This document shows positions 17,483 to 26,775 of a stretch of 64,000 nucleotides of DNA, in pieces. The stretch's first letter is position 1, and each line of letters begins with the position of its first letter. This DNA is from Chryseobacterium sp. MFBS3-17. GTDB lineage: Bacteria; Bacteroidota; Bacteroidia; Flavobacteriales; Weeksellaceae. The notes below the pieces were generated by a model that saw only the letters and a program-made list of their open reading frames with translations, ran no database searches and was not told the DNA's origin. The DNA is taken from assembly GCF_020687745.1 (NCBI RefSeq), contig NZ_JAJEWK010000003.1:88855-152854 (forward strand). The letters run 5' to 3'. A program made the position numbers and the translations under genes.

Positions 17483-18151
17483 ATGGCAGGTTTAACGAGT
17501 TCTACTATTGGTAGAAAGTATGCAATGGCATTGTCTGCAATGTTTTTGCTGATTTTCTTGTTGATGCACCTATCTGTAAACCTCTTGTCGGTTTTCAGTA
17601 AAGACGCATTCAACAGTGCATCTTATTTCATGGGTTACAATCCCGCAGTTCAGTTTCTGATGCAGCCTATTCTTATTTTTGCGGTGTTTTTTCACTTCAT
17701 TATGGGTTTCATTCTGGAAGCTAAAAACAACAGGGCAAGGCCTGTAAAATATGCGGTGAATAAAGGTTCTGCAAATTCATCCTGGTTCTCCAGAAATATG
17801 ATTATTTCCGGATTGGTGATTTTGGCATTTCTGGGTCTGCATATGTACGATTTCTGGGTGCACGAAATGACCTATAAGTATGCACCGGGAGAGGGAGATC
17901 CCAATGATCTGACCCGTTTCTGGGGCGAACTTCACGCAAAATTTGCGGATTTATGGCGGGTTATTTTTTATGTGGTAGCTTTCGTGCTGCTGGGAATGCA
18001 CCTGGCACATGGCTTCCAGTCCTCTTTCCAGTCTGTAGGAGCCAGACATCCTCAGTATACTCCCGTAATCAAAGCCTTTGGTAACTGGTATTCCATCCTG
18101 ATTCCGGCAGGTTTTATTTTTATCGCGGTGTTTCATTATATAACTCAATAA
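17483..18151 (+). CDS. sdhC: Succinate dehydrogenase cytochrome b subunit
   Basis: Single-polypeptide b-type cytochrome membrane anchor (five predicted helices, SdhC/FrdC type B) that ties the SdhAB catalytic dimer to the inner membrane and passes electrons to menaquinone. 222 residues. Conserved features: N-terminal SSTIGRKYAMALSAMFLLIF, histidines in helix positions expected for haem ligation (LMHLSVN, FFHFIMG, LGLHMYDFW, GMHLAHGFQSS). First gene of sdhCAB, 12 bp ahead of sdhA. Confidence 0.93.
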   Translation: MAGLTSSTIGRKYAMALSAMFLLIFLLMHLSVNLLSVFSKDAFNSASYFMGYNPAVQFLMQPILIFAVFFHFIMGFILEAKNNRARPVKYAVNKGSANSSWFSRNMIISGLVILAFLGLHMYDFWVHEMTYKYAPGEGDPNDLTRFWGELHAKFADLWRVIFYVVAFVLLGMHLAHGFQSSFQSVGARHPQYTPVIKAFGNWYSILIPAGFIFIAVFHYITQ

Positions 18152-18163
18152 TATCTTACGACA

Positions 18164-20176
18164 ATGAGCAAATTAGATTCAAAAATTCCGGCAGGTCCGC
18201 TACAGGACAAATGGAAAAATCATAAAGATCATATGAACCTGGTAGCGCCAAACAACCGTGATAAGATTGATATTATTGTGGTGGGTACCGGATTGGCTGG
18301 CGGTTCTGCTGCTGCTACACTGGCAGAGCAGGGGTATAATGTGAAAGCATTCTGCTATCAGGATTCTCCCAGAAGAGCACACTCTATTGCCGCTCAGGGC
18401 GGGATTAATGCTGCGAAGAACTATCAGGGAGACGGTGACTCTACCTACAGATTATTTTACGATACCATCAAAGGAGGTGACTACCGTGCCAGAGAGGCCA
18501 ATGTGTACCGTCTTGCTGAGGTTTCTGCCAATATTATAGACCAGTGTGTGGCGCAAGGTGTTCCTTTCGGACGCGAATATGGAGGCCAGCTGGACAACCG
18601 TTCATTCGGTGGGGTGCAGGTGAAAAGAACTTTTTATGCCAAAGGGCAAACCGGTCAGCAGTTATTGCTTGGGGCATATTCTGCCATGAGCCGCCAGATT
18701 GGTAAAGGCCGCATCAAAATGTACAACCGTCATGAAATGATGGATCTGGTGATTGTAGATGGCAAAGCCAGAGGAATCATCGCCAGAAACCTGGTAACCG
18801 GCGAGATAGAAAGACATTCTGCACACGCAGTGGTCATTGCATCCGGAGGTTATGGAAATGTGTATTTCCTGTCTACCAACGCCATGGGATCCAACGCATC
18901 TGCCGCATGGAAAATTCACAAGAAAGGCGCTTACTTTGCCAATCCTTGTTTTGTTCAGATTCACCCGACCTGTATTCCGGTGCACGGCACGCAGCAGTCT
19001 AAACTGACGCTGATGTCTGAGTCTTTAAGAAACTCCGGAAGAATCTGGGTGCCGAAAAATATAGAAGATTCCGTAGCCATCCGTGAGGGGAAACTGAAGC
19101 CTGAAAATATTAAAGAAGAAGACAGAGATTACTATCTGGAAAGAAGATATCCTGCTTTCGGAAACCTGGTACCTCGTGACGTAGCATCGCGGGCAGCCAA
19201 GGAAAGATGTGATGCCGGTTACGGAATAGAGAATAACGATACCAAAGAAGGGGTATTCCTGGATTTCTCTACAGAAATCATGAAGAAAGGTAAGGAAGCC
19301 GCATTAGAAAAGAATATTCACAATCCTTCACAGCAGCAGATTTATGACCTGGGGAAAGCCTGGGTAGAAGAAAAATACGGAAACCTTTTTGTGATGTATG
19401 AAAAAATTACCGCAGATGATCCGTATGTGACGCCTATGAAGATTTATCCCGCTGTACACTATACCATGGGCGGTGTGTGGGTAGATTACAACCTGCAGTC
19501 CACCATCCCGGGATGTTTCGTAATCGGAGAGGCCAATTTCTCTGACCACGGAGCCAACAGGCTGGGAGCCTCTGCATTGATGCAGGGCTTGGCAGACGGT
19601 TACTTTGTACTGCCTTATACCATCGCAGATTATTTGTCTGCAGATATCAGAACCGGAGCCATCCCTACAGATTCTGCCGAGTTTGAAGCTGCAGAAAAAG
19701 ACCTGAAAGACAAAATCAGTTTCTTTATGAACAATAATGGAAAACATTCTGTAGATTATTTCCATAAAAAGCTGGGCCACATCATGTGGAACAAAGTCGG
19801 GATGGGCAGAACACCTGAAGGTCTGGCAGAAGCCATTAAAGAAATAGAAGAGGTGAGAAAAGAATTCTGGCAGGATGTGAAAGTGCCGGGAGATGCCAAT
19901 GAAATGAACCTGGAGCTGGAAAAAGCATTCCGTGTGGCAGATTTCCTGGAGCTGGGTCAGCTGATGGCTATGGATGCGCTGAAGCGTGAAGAATCCTGCG
20001 GAGGTCACTTTAGGTGGGATCATGCCACACCAGACGGCGAGGCACAGCGTGATGATGAAAACTTTAAGTATGCCGCTTGTTGGGAATATCAGGGTCTTGA
20101 TATTAACAAGGAGGTTATGTACAAAGAAGAGTTGGCATACGAAAACATCGAAGTGAAACAAAGAAGTTATAAATAA
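18164..20176 (+). CDS. sdhA: Succinate dehydrogenase / fumarate reductase flavoprotein
   Basis: Catalytic FAD subunit that oxidises succinate to fumarate in the TCA cycle. 670 residues. FAD-binding dinucleotide fold at the N-terminus ([19 protein letters not shown], about 40-58) and the covalent-FAD histidine region [15 protein letters not shown] (about 70-84). Substrate-site residues lie in [10 protein letters not shown] and in MGGVWVDYN / [15 protein letters not shown]. The long C-terminal helical domain is normal for the Bacteroidota type B enzyme. Between sdhC (12 bp) and sdhB (21 bp). Confidence 0.96.
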   Translation: MSKLDSKIPAGPLQDKWKNHKDHMNLVAPNNRDKIDIIVVGTGLAGGSAAATLAEQGYNVKAFCYQDSPRRAHSIAAQGGINAAKNYQGDGDSTYRLFYDTIKGGDYRAREANVYRLAEVSANIIDQCVAQGVPFGREYGGQLDNRSFGGVQVKRTFYAKGQTGQQLLLGAYSAMSRQIGKGRIKMYNRHEMMDLVIVDGKARGIIARNLVTGEIERHSAHAVVIASGGYGNVYFLSTNAMGSNASAAWKIHKKGAYFANPCFVQIHPTCIPVHGTQQSKLTLMSESLRNSGRIWVPKNIEDSVAIREGKLKPENIKEEDRDYYLERRYPAFGNLVPRDVASRAAKERCDAGYGIENNDTKEGVFLDFSTEIMKKGKEAALEKNIHNPSQQQIYDLGKAWVEEKYGNLFVMYEKITADDPYVTPMKIYPAVHYTMGGVWVDYNLQSTIPGCFVIGEANFSDHGANRLGASALMQGLADGYFVLPYTIADYLSADIRTGAIPTDSAEFEAAEKDLKDKISFFMNNNGKHSVDYFHKKLGHIMWNKVGMGRTPEGLAEAIKEIEEVRKEFWQDVKVPGDANEMNLELEKAFRVADFLELGQLMAMDALKREESCGGHFRWDHATPDGEAQRDDENFKYAACWEYQGLDINKEVMYKEELAYENIEVKQRSYK

Positions 20177-20197
20177 TCTCCAAAAAATATTAATGAA

Positions 20198-20965
20198 ATG
20201 AGTGCTAAAAAAGGATTAAACCTGACTCTGAAAATTTGGAGACAGAAAAATAATAAATCAAAAGGGCAGTTCGAAACGTACAAGATTTCAGATGTTTCTA
20301 CAGATTCTTCGTTCCTGGAGATGCTGGACATGCTCAATGAAAATCTGATTAACGAAGGCAAAGAACCTGTAGCTTTTGATCACGACTGCCGCGAGGGTAT
20401 TTGTGGGATGTGCTCCCTGTACATCAACGGCCGGGCACACGGTCCGGATACCGGGATTACGACCTGCCAACTGCACATGAGAATGTTTAAAGATGGCGAA
20501 ACCATTCACATAGAACCCTGGAGAAGTGCTGCTTTCCCGGTCATCAAAGACCTGGTGGTAGACCGTTCTGCATTTGACAGAGTGATGGCTGCCGGCGGAT
20601 TTGTTTCTGTGAATACTTCCGGAAATACTTTGGATGCCAATGCTATTCCGGTTCCGAAAGAAGACGCAGACAAAGCCATGGATGCTGCAGCATGTATTGG
20701 TTGTGGCGCTTGTGTGGCCACCTGTAAGAACGGATCTGCCATGCTGTTTGTAGGAGCGAAAGTTTCTCAGTATGCATTGCTGCCGCAGGGTAGAGTAGAA
20801 GCCAAGAGAAGGGTGCTGAATATGGTTCAGGCCATGGATGAGGAAGGCTTTGGAAACTGCTCCAATACCGGTGCATGTGAGGTAGAATGTCCTAAGGGAA
20901 TTTCCCTGGAAGTGATTGCCCGCATGAACCGCGAGTTTATGTCTGCCAATCTGGACAGAGGATAA
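20198..20965 (+). CDS. sdhB: Succinate dehydrogenase iron-sulfur subunit
   Basis: Electron-transfer subunit linking the SdhA flavin to the cytochrome b quinone site. 255 residues. Three cysteine clusters are visible: the 2Fe-2S ferredoxin motif [20 protein letters not shown] (about 66-85), the 4Fe-4S motif [12 protein letters not shown] (about 166-177) and the 3Fe-4S set [15 protein letters not shown] (about 222-236). Last gene of the operon; the next ORF is unrelated and of different composition. Confidence 0.96.
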   Translation: MSAKKGLNLTLKIWRQKNNKSKGQFETYKISDVSTDSSFLEMLDMLNENLINEGKEPVAFDHDCREGICGMCSLYINGRAHGPDTGITTCQLHMRMFKDGETIHIEPWRSAAFPVIKDLVVDRSAFDRVMAAGGFVSVNTSGNTLDANAIPVPKEDADKAMDAAACIGCGACVATCKNGSAMLFVGAKVSQYALLPQGRVEAKRRVLNMVQAMDEEGFGNCSNTGACEVECPKGISLEVIARMNREFMSANLDRG

Positions 20966-21049
20966 GAATTTTCTTTGTCTGGGAGTATGTTGCACGATAG
21001 CTATGTTCAGCTTTTCGGTAATAATACAAGAATTTACTTCCGTACAACC

Positions 21050-21911
21050 ATGTTCTCAATAAAAGGAACAATACTCAAGAGACTAAGCCTACTAAAGTTC
21101 ATTTATGTAGGCTTATTGTTTTGTAGTAACTTTCTTTTTGCTCAGCAATTTCAATTAAAAATAGATTCTGATTATCTAAAAAATTATCAAATTGAAATTG
21201 ACAAACAAGGAAAGAGCAGCTTATTTTTGTCCAATAATGGTTTTGTTAATATTTTTAATGAAGATTTTCTAGGGGCAAAGAATATTATTATTGTTGATTT
21301 AGATAAGCAATTCACTTATCGATTGTATAACGATGAACTGAAAATAAAAGATTCTGTTCTTTATTTTACTTCAGGAAAACTTATTGAAGAAGTCGTTATT
21401 TCTTCAAATAAGAATAGTATAGAATTAGGAATTCCACACAAAGGAGCTACTGCTAAGCTTTATACAATGCCTGATATTATTTCTGTCATTGAGATTCCGA
21501 AGACAATTTTAGACGAAGGAAAAAAATGTAAAATTGAGATATAGCTTTGTCGGTGGCAAACATCCAGCATATAAATTTAAGATAGCCAGGCAAAATACTA
21601 CCATTCTGCCACTTTTATATACTTGTGAGTCTGTAGATAGCCAAAATCCCAGAAAATTAATTCCTGAAATGGAAGTGAATTATATAGAAGGTGAAAAATA
21701 TATGGAAGTCGAATTAAGTCACAAAAATTTATTTATTGATGAAAATTTCCAAAATATTTATCTGGGATACATTTCTCTGGGTTATGATGTGGTGAGACAG
21801 AAAAGAAAAGAAAAAGTTGGAGATATTAAATGTTATCGTGGGAGTACACGACATCAGGGTTATAGAGAAGTAGTTCGTAAATGCTCCGTGATGTCACTCA
21901 TAGTCCAATGA
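21050..21911 (+). pseudogene. Secreted/membrane-anchored hypothetical protein, frame-disrupted
   Basis: Two overlapping open frames read as one interrupted gene. The first (21050-21544) starts with a basic N-terminus and signal-like helix (LLKFIYVGLLFCSNFLFAQ) and ends soon after TILDEGKK. The second frame picks up with RYSFVGGKHPAYKFK and runs to 21911. The shift lies at a run of seven A (21520-21526); with six A the reading becomes TILDEGKNVKLRYSFVGG and the two parts join into one protein of about 286 residues. I do not recognise the family. AT-rich compared with the adjacent sdh operon, suggesting an accessory origin. Sequencing error in the homopolymer is the alternative explanation. Confidence 0.6.
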
Positions 21912-22008
21912 AGCACACAACACTTCATATTTAGTACTAATTAGTTTAATATTATTAATCTTTTATAGATATAAGTTCAAAAATTCTGCTTGGTTTATTT
22001 TAAAATCC

Positions 22009-22016
22009 TATTTTTG
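22009..22016 (+). promoter_or_regulatory. -7 promoter element (TATTTTTG) for the DUF4369/thioredoxin-like gene
   Basis: TAnnTTTG match 21 bp before the ATG at 22038, with a TTGG about 17 bp further upstream. Confidence 0.6.
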
Positions 22017-22037
22017 CCCATTATATTAAAATAAACA

Positions 22038-23567
22038 ATGAAGAATTATTTTTTATGCATGCTGATTGCTCTTGTGGCAATGTCCTGTTCCAAGAAAGTG
22101 GAAGTTACCGGTACCGTAAAAGACGGGTCTCCGCTGGAACGAATTGAATTTACCGAAGCTGCCGGTGTGGCTACACTCCCTGTGATCAATATAGGAGTAG
22201 ATAAAGACGGAAATTTCAAAGGCTCTTTTGAGGCACCCCGGAACGGGATGTACGTCATCTCCTATGCAGGCCGTCAGAATCTGTTGTATCTGAAAGGGGG
22301 TCAGAATTTCAATATCTCAGGAAATGCTGCCACTTTCCCCATGGAATACACCATAACCGGTGACGCCAAGGCCAATAACGATTTCCTGCAGCAAACCCAG
22401 AAGTTTATGCAGGAATATACCCAGAAGGTAGATATGCAGTCTTATCTGGAAAAGGATGAGGCCGGATTTATCACTGAGCTGAAGAAAATTCAGGCCGATC
22501 TTGAAAAGAATATTGATGCGGTGGCAGAAAAAACCAAAGCAGACCAGGAAGTAGTGGGCTGGAAGAAAAACGATGTACGCACCGGGATTCTTTCCGTTAT
22601 TCCGCAGTACCAGATGTTCCAGAAGCAAATGGGTGGCAATCCGTCTTTTGCGTTCACAAAAGCCATGACCGATTATGAAGAGAGCCTTCAGGAGGACAAG
22701 GATAAAATGGTAAAAGAACATCCCATGTACCGCAACTACCTGCTGGGCAAAATGAGCGAAGCATTCAATAAATATGCGATGGCAGAGGAACGTAAAGACA
22801 GCGATCAAATTACTTCGGAAGTCTTCAGCAGCTATCTGAAACAACGTAATGATTTGTCACAGGTAACCAAGGATTATCTGCTTGCATTTGTAATGGCTCA
22901 GTCAGACATCAACCCTTCTGCTACACCAGAAACCCTTGTGAAACTGGATAAACTGATTGAAACTGTTATAAAGGATGCTCAGGTGAAAAAAGACCTGAAG
23001 CACATACAGTTTGTACTTGCAGGTCTGAAAAGAGGTGAGCTGACTCCGGACGCCGCACTGGTAACGCAGGATGGTAAACCATACAAAATCAGTGAGTCTA
23101 AAGGGAAACCCACTCTGGTGATGTTCTATGCATCATGGACACCGTATATTTCAGAATCTACGGTTCCGGTTCTGAAGCAGGTGATTGATTTCTATAAAAA
23201 TGAATTTAACTTCACGTATGTGAATTTTGACGACACGCAGGATCAGTTTAAAAAAACCAGCGCTGCGTTACTGAAGGGACTTCCGGGAACCAATGTACAT
23301 GCAGAAGGCGGTCTGAATTCTGATTTTGCCAAAAAATACGGAATCTATGGTTTCAAACTGAGCCCGAGTTTCCTGGTACTGGACAAGGAAGGTAAAGTGG
23401 CCGGACCTAATTTTTATAACCTGGGAGAGCCCGAACTGGTGCTCCTTCTGGATCAGCTTTCCGGACTTACAGCTCCTGAAGTTCAGCCTCAGGCTACCTT
23501 GCAGAACGATCTGCTGGCACCGAAGGATACCGTGCAGGCACAGCCACAAAGTGCAGATGCGAAGTAA
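22038..23567 (+). CDS. DUF4369 lipoprotein with thioredoxin-like domain lacking CxxC
   Basis: 509-residue lipoprotein: lipobox ALVAMSC with C17, an N-terminal DUF4369-type beta domain (about 20-110), a helical middle and a C-terminal TlpA/AhpC-type thioredoxin fold (about 335-475). At the position where TlpA-like proteins carry the redox pair (WCxxC) this protein reads YASWTPYISES, with no cysteine, so it cannot act as a classical disulfide reductase. The rest of the fold is kept (SPSFLVLDKEGKV with the cis-Pro-type region). A structural or binding role in the periplasm is likely (inference). Followed by a strong terminator. Confidence 0.8.
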   Translation: MKNYFLCMLIALVAMSCSKKVEVTGTVKDGSPLERIEFTEAAGVATLPVINIGVDKDGNFKGSFEAPRNGMYVISYAGRQNLLYLKGGQNFNISGNAATFPMEYTITGDAKANNDFLQQTQKFMQEYTQKVDMQSYLEKDEAGFITELKKIQADLEKNIDAVAEKTKADQEVVGWKKNDVRTGILSVIPQYQMFQKQMGGNPSFAFTKAMTDYEESLQEDKDKMVKEHPMYRNYLLGKMSEAFNKYAMAEERKDSDQITSEVFSSYLKQRNDLSQVTKDYLLAFVMAQSDINPSATPETLVKLDKLIETVIKDAQVKKDLKHIQFVLAGLKRGELTPDAALVTQDGKPYKISESKGKPTLVMFYASWTPYISESTVPVLKQVIDFYKNEFNFTYVNFDDTQDQFKKTSAALLKGLPGTNVHAEGGLNSDFAKKYGIYGFKLSPSFLVLDKEGKVAGPNFYNLGEPELVLLLDQLSGLTAPEVQPQATLQNDLLAPKDTVQAQPQSADAK

Positions 23568-23586
23568 TAACAGAACAGACAAAATT

Positions 23587-23625
23587 AAAGTCCGCAGGTT
23601 GGGAAAACCTGCGGACTTTGTTTTT
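23587..23625 (+). terminator. Intrinsic terminator after the thioredoxin-like gene
   Basis: 14-bp stem AAAGTCCGCAGGTT with complementary AACCTGCGGACTTT and a TTTTT tail. Confidence 0.85.
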
Positions 23626-23638
23626 GCGTAATCTCAAG

Positions 23639-24009
23639 TTATTCGTTTTTTTGAAGTAGTGTAGCAATTAGTTTATTTTGAGACTCTATGAGATTTGTAA
23701 TGGCTTGCTGATTATTCATGATGTTTTGAATTAACTCTGGAGAATGCATGTTGATTGTACCATTGCCAAAATTTACAACTCCATCATTTTGGTCTATCTG
23801 ATTGTAATTGGAAAATTTATCATCAAGTACTGATTGATATCTACATCCAGTTCCTTTGCAATTTTATTTAACAGTACCGAGTTCGGAATGTTTTTGTCAG
23901 ATTCTATATTAGAAATTGTAGTTTGAGTAGTGTCCAGACGTATGGCCAGATCTTCCTGTGGCCATTTTTTTCCTTCTCTAAATCGTCTTACTTTCGCTCC
24001 TATGCTCAT
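23639..24009 (-). pseudogene. XRE-family HTH regulator with frameshift in the C-terminal part
   Basis: The frame starting at 24009 gives an intact HTH_3 domain (IGAKVRRFREGKKW, LDTTQTTISNIESDKNI, LLNKIAKELDVDIN) and stops at 23794. From about 23840 the minus strand stays open in another frame to a stop at 23639. It encodes a plausible continuation (LDDKFSNYNQIDQ, VNFGNGTINMHSPEL, NNQQAITNLIESQNKLI) that looks like the coiled-coil tail found on HTH regulators of this family in Chryseobacterium-like genomes. A one-base deletion around 23838 would separate the two. The HTH part may still be made (71 residues) but without its presumed oligomerisation tail. Confidence 0.7.
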
Positions 24010-24172
24010 ATATAAGTATTTTTAAGCTTATTTTACGATACCATAAACAGAATGGGGCTTTCCAATAATATTATTACTTTGCAGGAAGTTGACCAAAATG
24101 AGAGTGTATCACCAATTAAACAAAATCCGGATGGAGTAACAACAGCGGTTCCATGCCCATAAAAATAATCTT

Positions 24173-24760
24173 ATGAAAAACATTTTAATAAAAATCATTC
24201 CATTTATATTTATTTTTACTGGAATAATATCGTGTAGATCTCAACAGATTGTCCCTCTTAATACAGGATGGTATACATCTTCTACAGGTACTTATTTTAA
24301 AGATATCAATAATGAATTAGATCAATTTGTCGGAACGTGGACGGCGAATTATGCAAACAATAATACTATTACTTTAATTATTACTAAAGAATTACAAAAG
24401 CAGTTTCAAGATATTGACAAAGTTTTTTATAGAGATATGTTAAGGGTTCGTTATCAAGTGATAGCTGGCGGTTTAATTGTTCACTCAACCCTGAATAATA
24501 ACTTTACTCTCAATAAAGATTATGAATTTTTAAGTTTATTTACCAAGCCCGCAAACAATGAAGTTATTTTAATGCAAAATGGCGGCAGATGCTCGGTAGG
24601 CTTAGGGACAGTGTATTTCAAAAAAATAAATACGAATCAGTTTCAATGGAATTATCGGGTGCAGCCTGCAACAATAAATTCAGAATCTTGCCCACCTCCA
24701 TATGATAATGATAAAGTGTTTCTCCCTACCGTAGAAAACCTCATTTTCACCAAACAATAA
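24173..24760 (+). CDS. DUF6705 family lipoprotein
   Basis: 195-residue secreted protein: hydrophobic N-terminus ending in a lipobox-like GIISC (C21), then LNTGWYTSSTGTYFKDINNELDQF and GTWTANYANN, the start of the DUF6705 family typical of Chryseobacterium and relatives. Such proteins are small beta-rich domains of unknown function that often occur in multiple copies. AT-rich, between a broken HTH gene and a terminator. Confidence 0.75.
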   Translation: MKNILIKIIPFIFIFTGIISCRSQQIVPLNTGWYTSSTGTYFKDINNELDQFVGTWTANYANNNTITLIITKELQKQFQDIDKVFYRDMLRVRYQVIAGGLIVHSTLNNNFTLNKDYEFLSLFTKPANNEVILMQNGGRCSVGLGTVYFKKINTNQFQWNYRVQPATINSESCPPPYDNDKVFLPTVENLIFTKQ

Positions 24761-24767
24761 CAAAATT

Positions 24768-24791
24768 TCCTGCTTTTCAGCAGGATTTTTT
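24768..24791 (+). terminator. Intrinsic terminator after the DUF6705 gene
   Basis: TCCTGC-TTTTCA-GCAGGA hairpin followed by six T. Confidence 0.8.
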
Positions 24792-24795
24792 AATG

Positions 24796-24803
24796 TATCT
24801 TTG
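24796..24803 (+). promoter_or_regulatory. -7 promoter element (TATCTTTG) for the small GldL-like protein
   Basis: TAnnTTTG match 16 bp before the ATG at 24820. Confidence 0.6.
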
Positions 24804-24819
24804 GTAAAAACGCTTCAAA

Positions 24820-25128
24820 ATGAACCCCAAACCTTTACTCATTCCCCGCAGAGTCCTGCTGCCTGCCGGCATTATCTCATTGGTACTGGCTCTGGTAGGT
24901 GCCTGGTTGAAGATCACGCACTTTCCGGCAGATCCTTTTACCGGAAATGCACTGATGGCTGTAGCAGTCATCGTGTACTTCGTGCTTTTTATCGTCATCC
25001 TTACAGATATGATCCGGAACCGGATCCGAAACCCGTTCATGTGGTTTGTTACCGTGTTTTTCCTGGGACTTTTGGGCAATGTGCTCTATCTGTACTGGCG
25101 GGAGCGCATCGTGCTGAAACAGATTTGA
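24820..25128 (+). CDS. Small membrane protein with GldL-like motif
   Basis: 102 residues with three predicted transmembrane helices (about 11-29, 43-64, 73-93). The first helix leads into GAWLKITHFPADP, resembling the GxxxKIxHxP motif of the gliding-motility/T9SS motor protein GldL, but the protein is far shorter than GldL (about 200-plus residues) and lacks its cytoplasmic tail. It is probably a stand-alone membrane protein of the same small superfamily. Function unknown. Confidence 0.7.
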   Translation: MNPKPLLIPRRVLLPAGIISLVLALVGAWLKITHFPADPFTGNALMAVAVIVYFVLFIVILTDMIRNRIRNPFMWFVTVFFLGLLGNVLYLYWRERIVLKQI

Positions 25129-25275
25129 TTTTCCGGCAGCCTGTATAAGGGCTGTTTCTGTGGTTACGAACCTTAGAGTCACAAACCATAATTTTCAGAA
25201 GATACATGAAAAATACCGGTATAAAAATATCGCCAGTCTCATAGAAAACACGCCTGATTTTCAGAATTAACTTCC

Positions 25276-25283
25276 TATTTTTG
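25276..25283 (+). promoter_or_regulatory. -7 promoter element (TATTTTTG) for rlmD
   Basis: TAnnTTTG ending four bases before the rlmD ATG (25288); suggests a leaderless mRNA. Confidence 0.6.
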
Positions 25284-25287
25284 CAGC

Positions 25288-26700
25288 ATGTCAAGAAATA
25301 AAAAGAAGAACCTGATTCTGGAACATATTCAGCTGGTGGCAGCAGGTGCCAAAGGGGTGGCAGTGGGCAGAACCCAGGAGGGAAAAACCGTACTGGTATC
25401 CGGCGCTGTGCCAGGAGATGTGGTTCATGCCCGCGTGAAGAAATCCAAATCCAAATACTATGAAGCTGAAGCCATAGAGCTGGTGCAGGCTTCACCCTTC
25501 CGTACGGAGCCCAAATGTATTCACTTCGGAGTGTGCGGCGGCTGCAAATGGCAGAATCTCGCTTATGACAAACAACTGGAATTTAAGCAGGATGAAGTCT
25601 TTAACCATATTAAAAGAATCGGCGGTATAGAAGATTTTGAAACCCTTCCTATTCTGGGAAGCAGCGAGCAGTATTTTTACCGCAATAAAATGGAATTTTC
25701 ATTTTCCAATGCCCGCTGGCTGACTCCGGATGAAGTACTTTCGCAGGAGGATATCAGTGACAAAAACGCTCTGGGATTCCATATTCCGGGAATGTGGAGC
25801 AAAATTCTGGATCTGAAGGAATGCTGGCTGCAGGAAGACCCGTCAAACGCCATCCGTCTGGCAGTGAAACAATATGCTACAGAGCACGGACTGGAGTTTT
25901 TTGATGTAAGAAATCATAGTGGTTTCCTGCGCACGCTGATGATGCGGCAGAATTCTAAAGGTGAGTGGATGGTGCTGTTTCAGCTGTACCGTGAGGAGAC
26001 TGAGCAGCGTGAAAAACTTTTTGATTTTTTGCTGGCCACATTTCCGCAAATTAAAACGTTGGTGTATTGCATCAACTCCAAAGCCAATGATTCCATTTAC
26101 GATCAGGAGATTATTATCTATCATGGTGATGGATTTCTGATGGAGGAAATGGATGGACTCCGGTTTAAAATTGGTCCGAAGTCATTTTTTCAGACGAATT
26201 ATAAACAGGCGCTAGAGCTGTACCGGAAAACTTTGGAATTTGCTGATTTGAAGGGAGATGAAGTAGTGTATGACCTTTATACCGGAACCGGAACCATAGC
26301 CCAGTACGTGGCCCGCAATGCCAAACAGGTCATCGGGATTGAATCTGTACCCGAAGCAATAGACGCTGCCAAAGAACACGCCGCACTGAACGGACTGGAC
26401 AATTGTACCTTCTACTGCGGGGATATGAAAGATATATTTAATGACGAATTTCTGGCCACACATCCCAAAGCAGATGTTCTGATTACCGATCCGCCCAGAG
26501 ACGGGATGCATCATAAAGTAGTAGAGCAGATCCTGAAACTGGCTCCGGAAAGAATCGTATACGTGAGCTGTAATTCGGCTACGCAGGCAAGGGATCTGGC
26601 CTTGATGAAAGATCAGTACAGACTCGTGAAAATACTGCCGGTGGATATGTTTCCGCAGACCCACCACGTAGAAAATATCGCATTGCTTGTAAAGAATTAA
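25288..26700 (+). CDS. rlmD: 23S rRNA (uracil-C5)-methyltransferase RlmD
   Basis: SAM-dependent methyltransferase that makes 5-methyluridine at the 23S position equivalent to E. coli 1939. 470 residues. N-terminal TRAM domain (about 8-66), the 4Fe-4S cysteine cluster in CIHFGVCGGCKW (about 77-88), the Rossmann-fold SAM site VYDLYTGTGTIAQYVA, the DPPRDGMH motif and the catalytic cysteine in VYVSCNSATQARDL (about 427-440). Assignment to RlmD rather than RlmCD or TrmA is by overall resemblance. The DUF6452/DUF6048 genes that often accompany it in Flavobacteriia lie one gene further on. Confidence 0.9.
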   Translation: MSRNKKKNLILEHIQLVAAGAKGVAVGRTQEGKTVLVSGAVPGDVVHARVKKSKSKYYEAEAIELVQASPFRTEPKCIHFGVCGGCKWQNLAYDKQLEFKQDEVFNHIKRIGGIEDFETLPILGSSEQYFYRNKMEFSFSNARWLTPDEVLSQEDISDKNALGFHIPGMWSKILDLKECWLQEDPSNAIRLAVKQYATEHGLEFFDVRNHSGFLRTLMMRQNSKGEWMVLFQLYREETEQREKLFDFLLATFPQIKTLVYCINSKANDSIYDQEIIIYHGDGFLMEEMDGLRFKIGPKSFFQTNYKQALELYRKTLEFADLKGDEVVYDLYTGTGTIAQYVARNAKQVIGIESVPEAIDAAKEHAALNGLDNCTFYCGDMKDIFNDEFLATHPKADVLITDPPRDGMHHKVVEQILKLAPERIVYVSCNSATQARDLALMKDQYRLVKILPVDMFPQTHHVENIALLVKN

Positions 26701-26775
26701 TCTGAAATTACGCTGAGATACTTATATATCATTCTGCTGAGATTTTTTATCTTTAGCCATTAATTAAAATTGAAT

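Noticed and set aside
19328..20161. 277-codon minus-strand frame opposite sdhA
   Set aside because: Antisense shadow of a conserved gene; Phe/His-rich translation without domain features.
20975..21049. Upstream start for the disrupted gene after sdhB
   Set aside because: The ATG at 21050 gives a proper signal sequence; the preceding codons do not.
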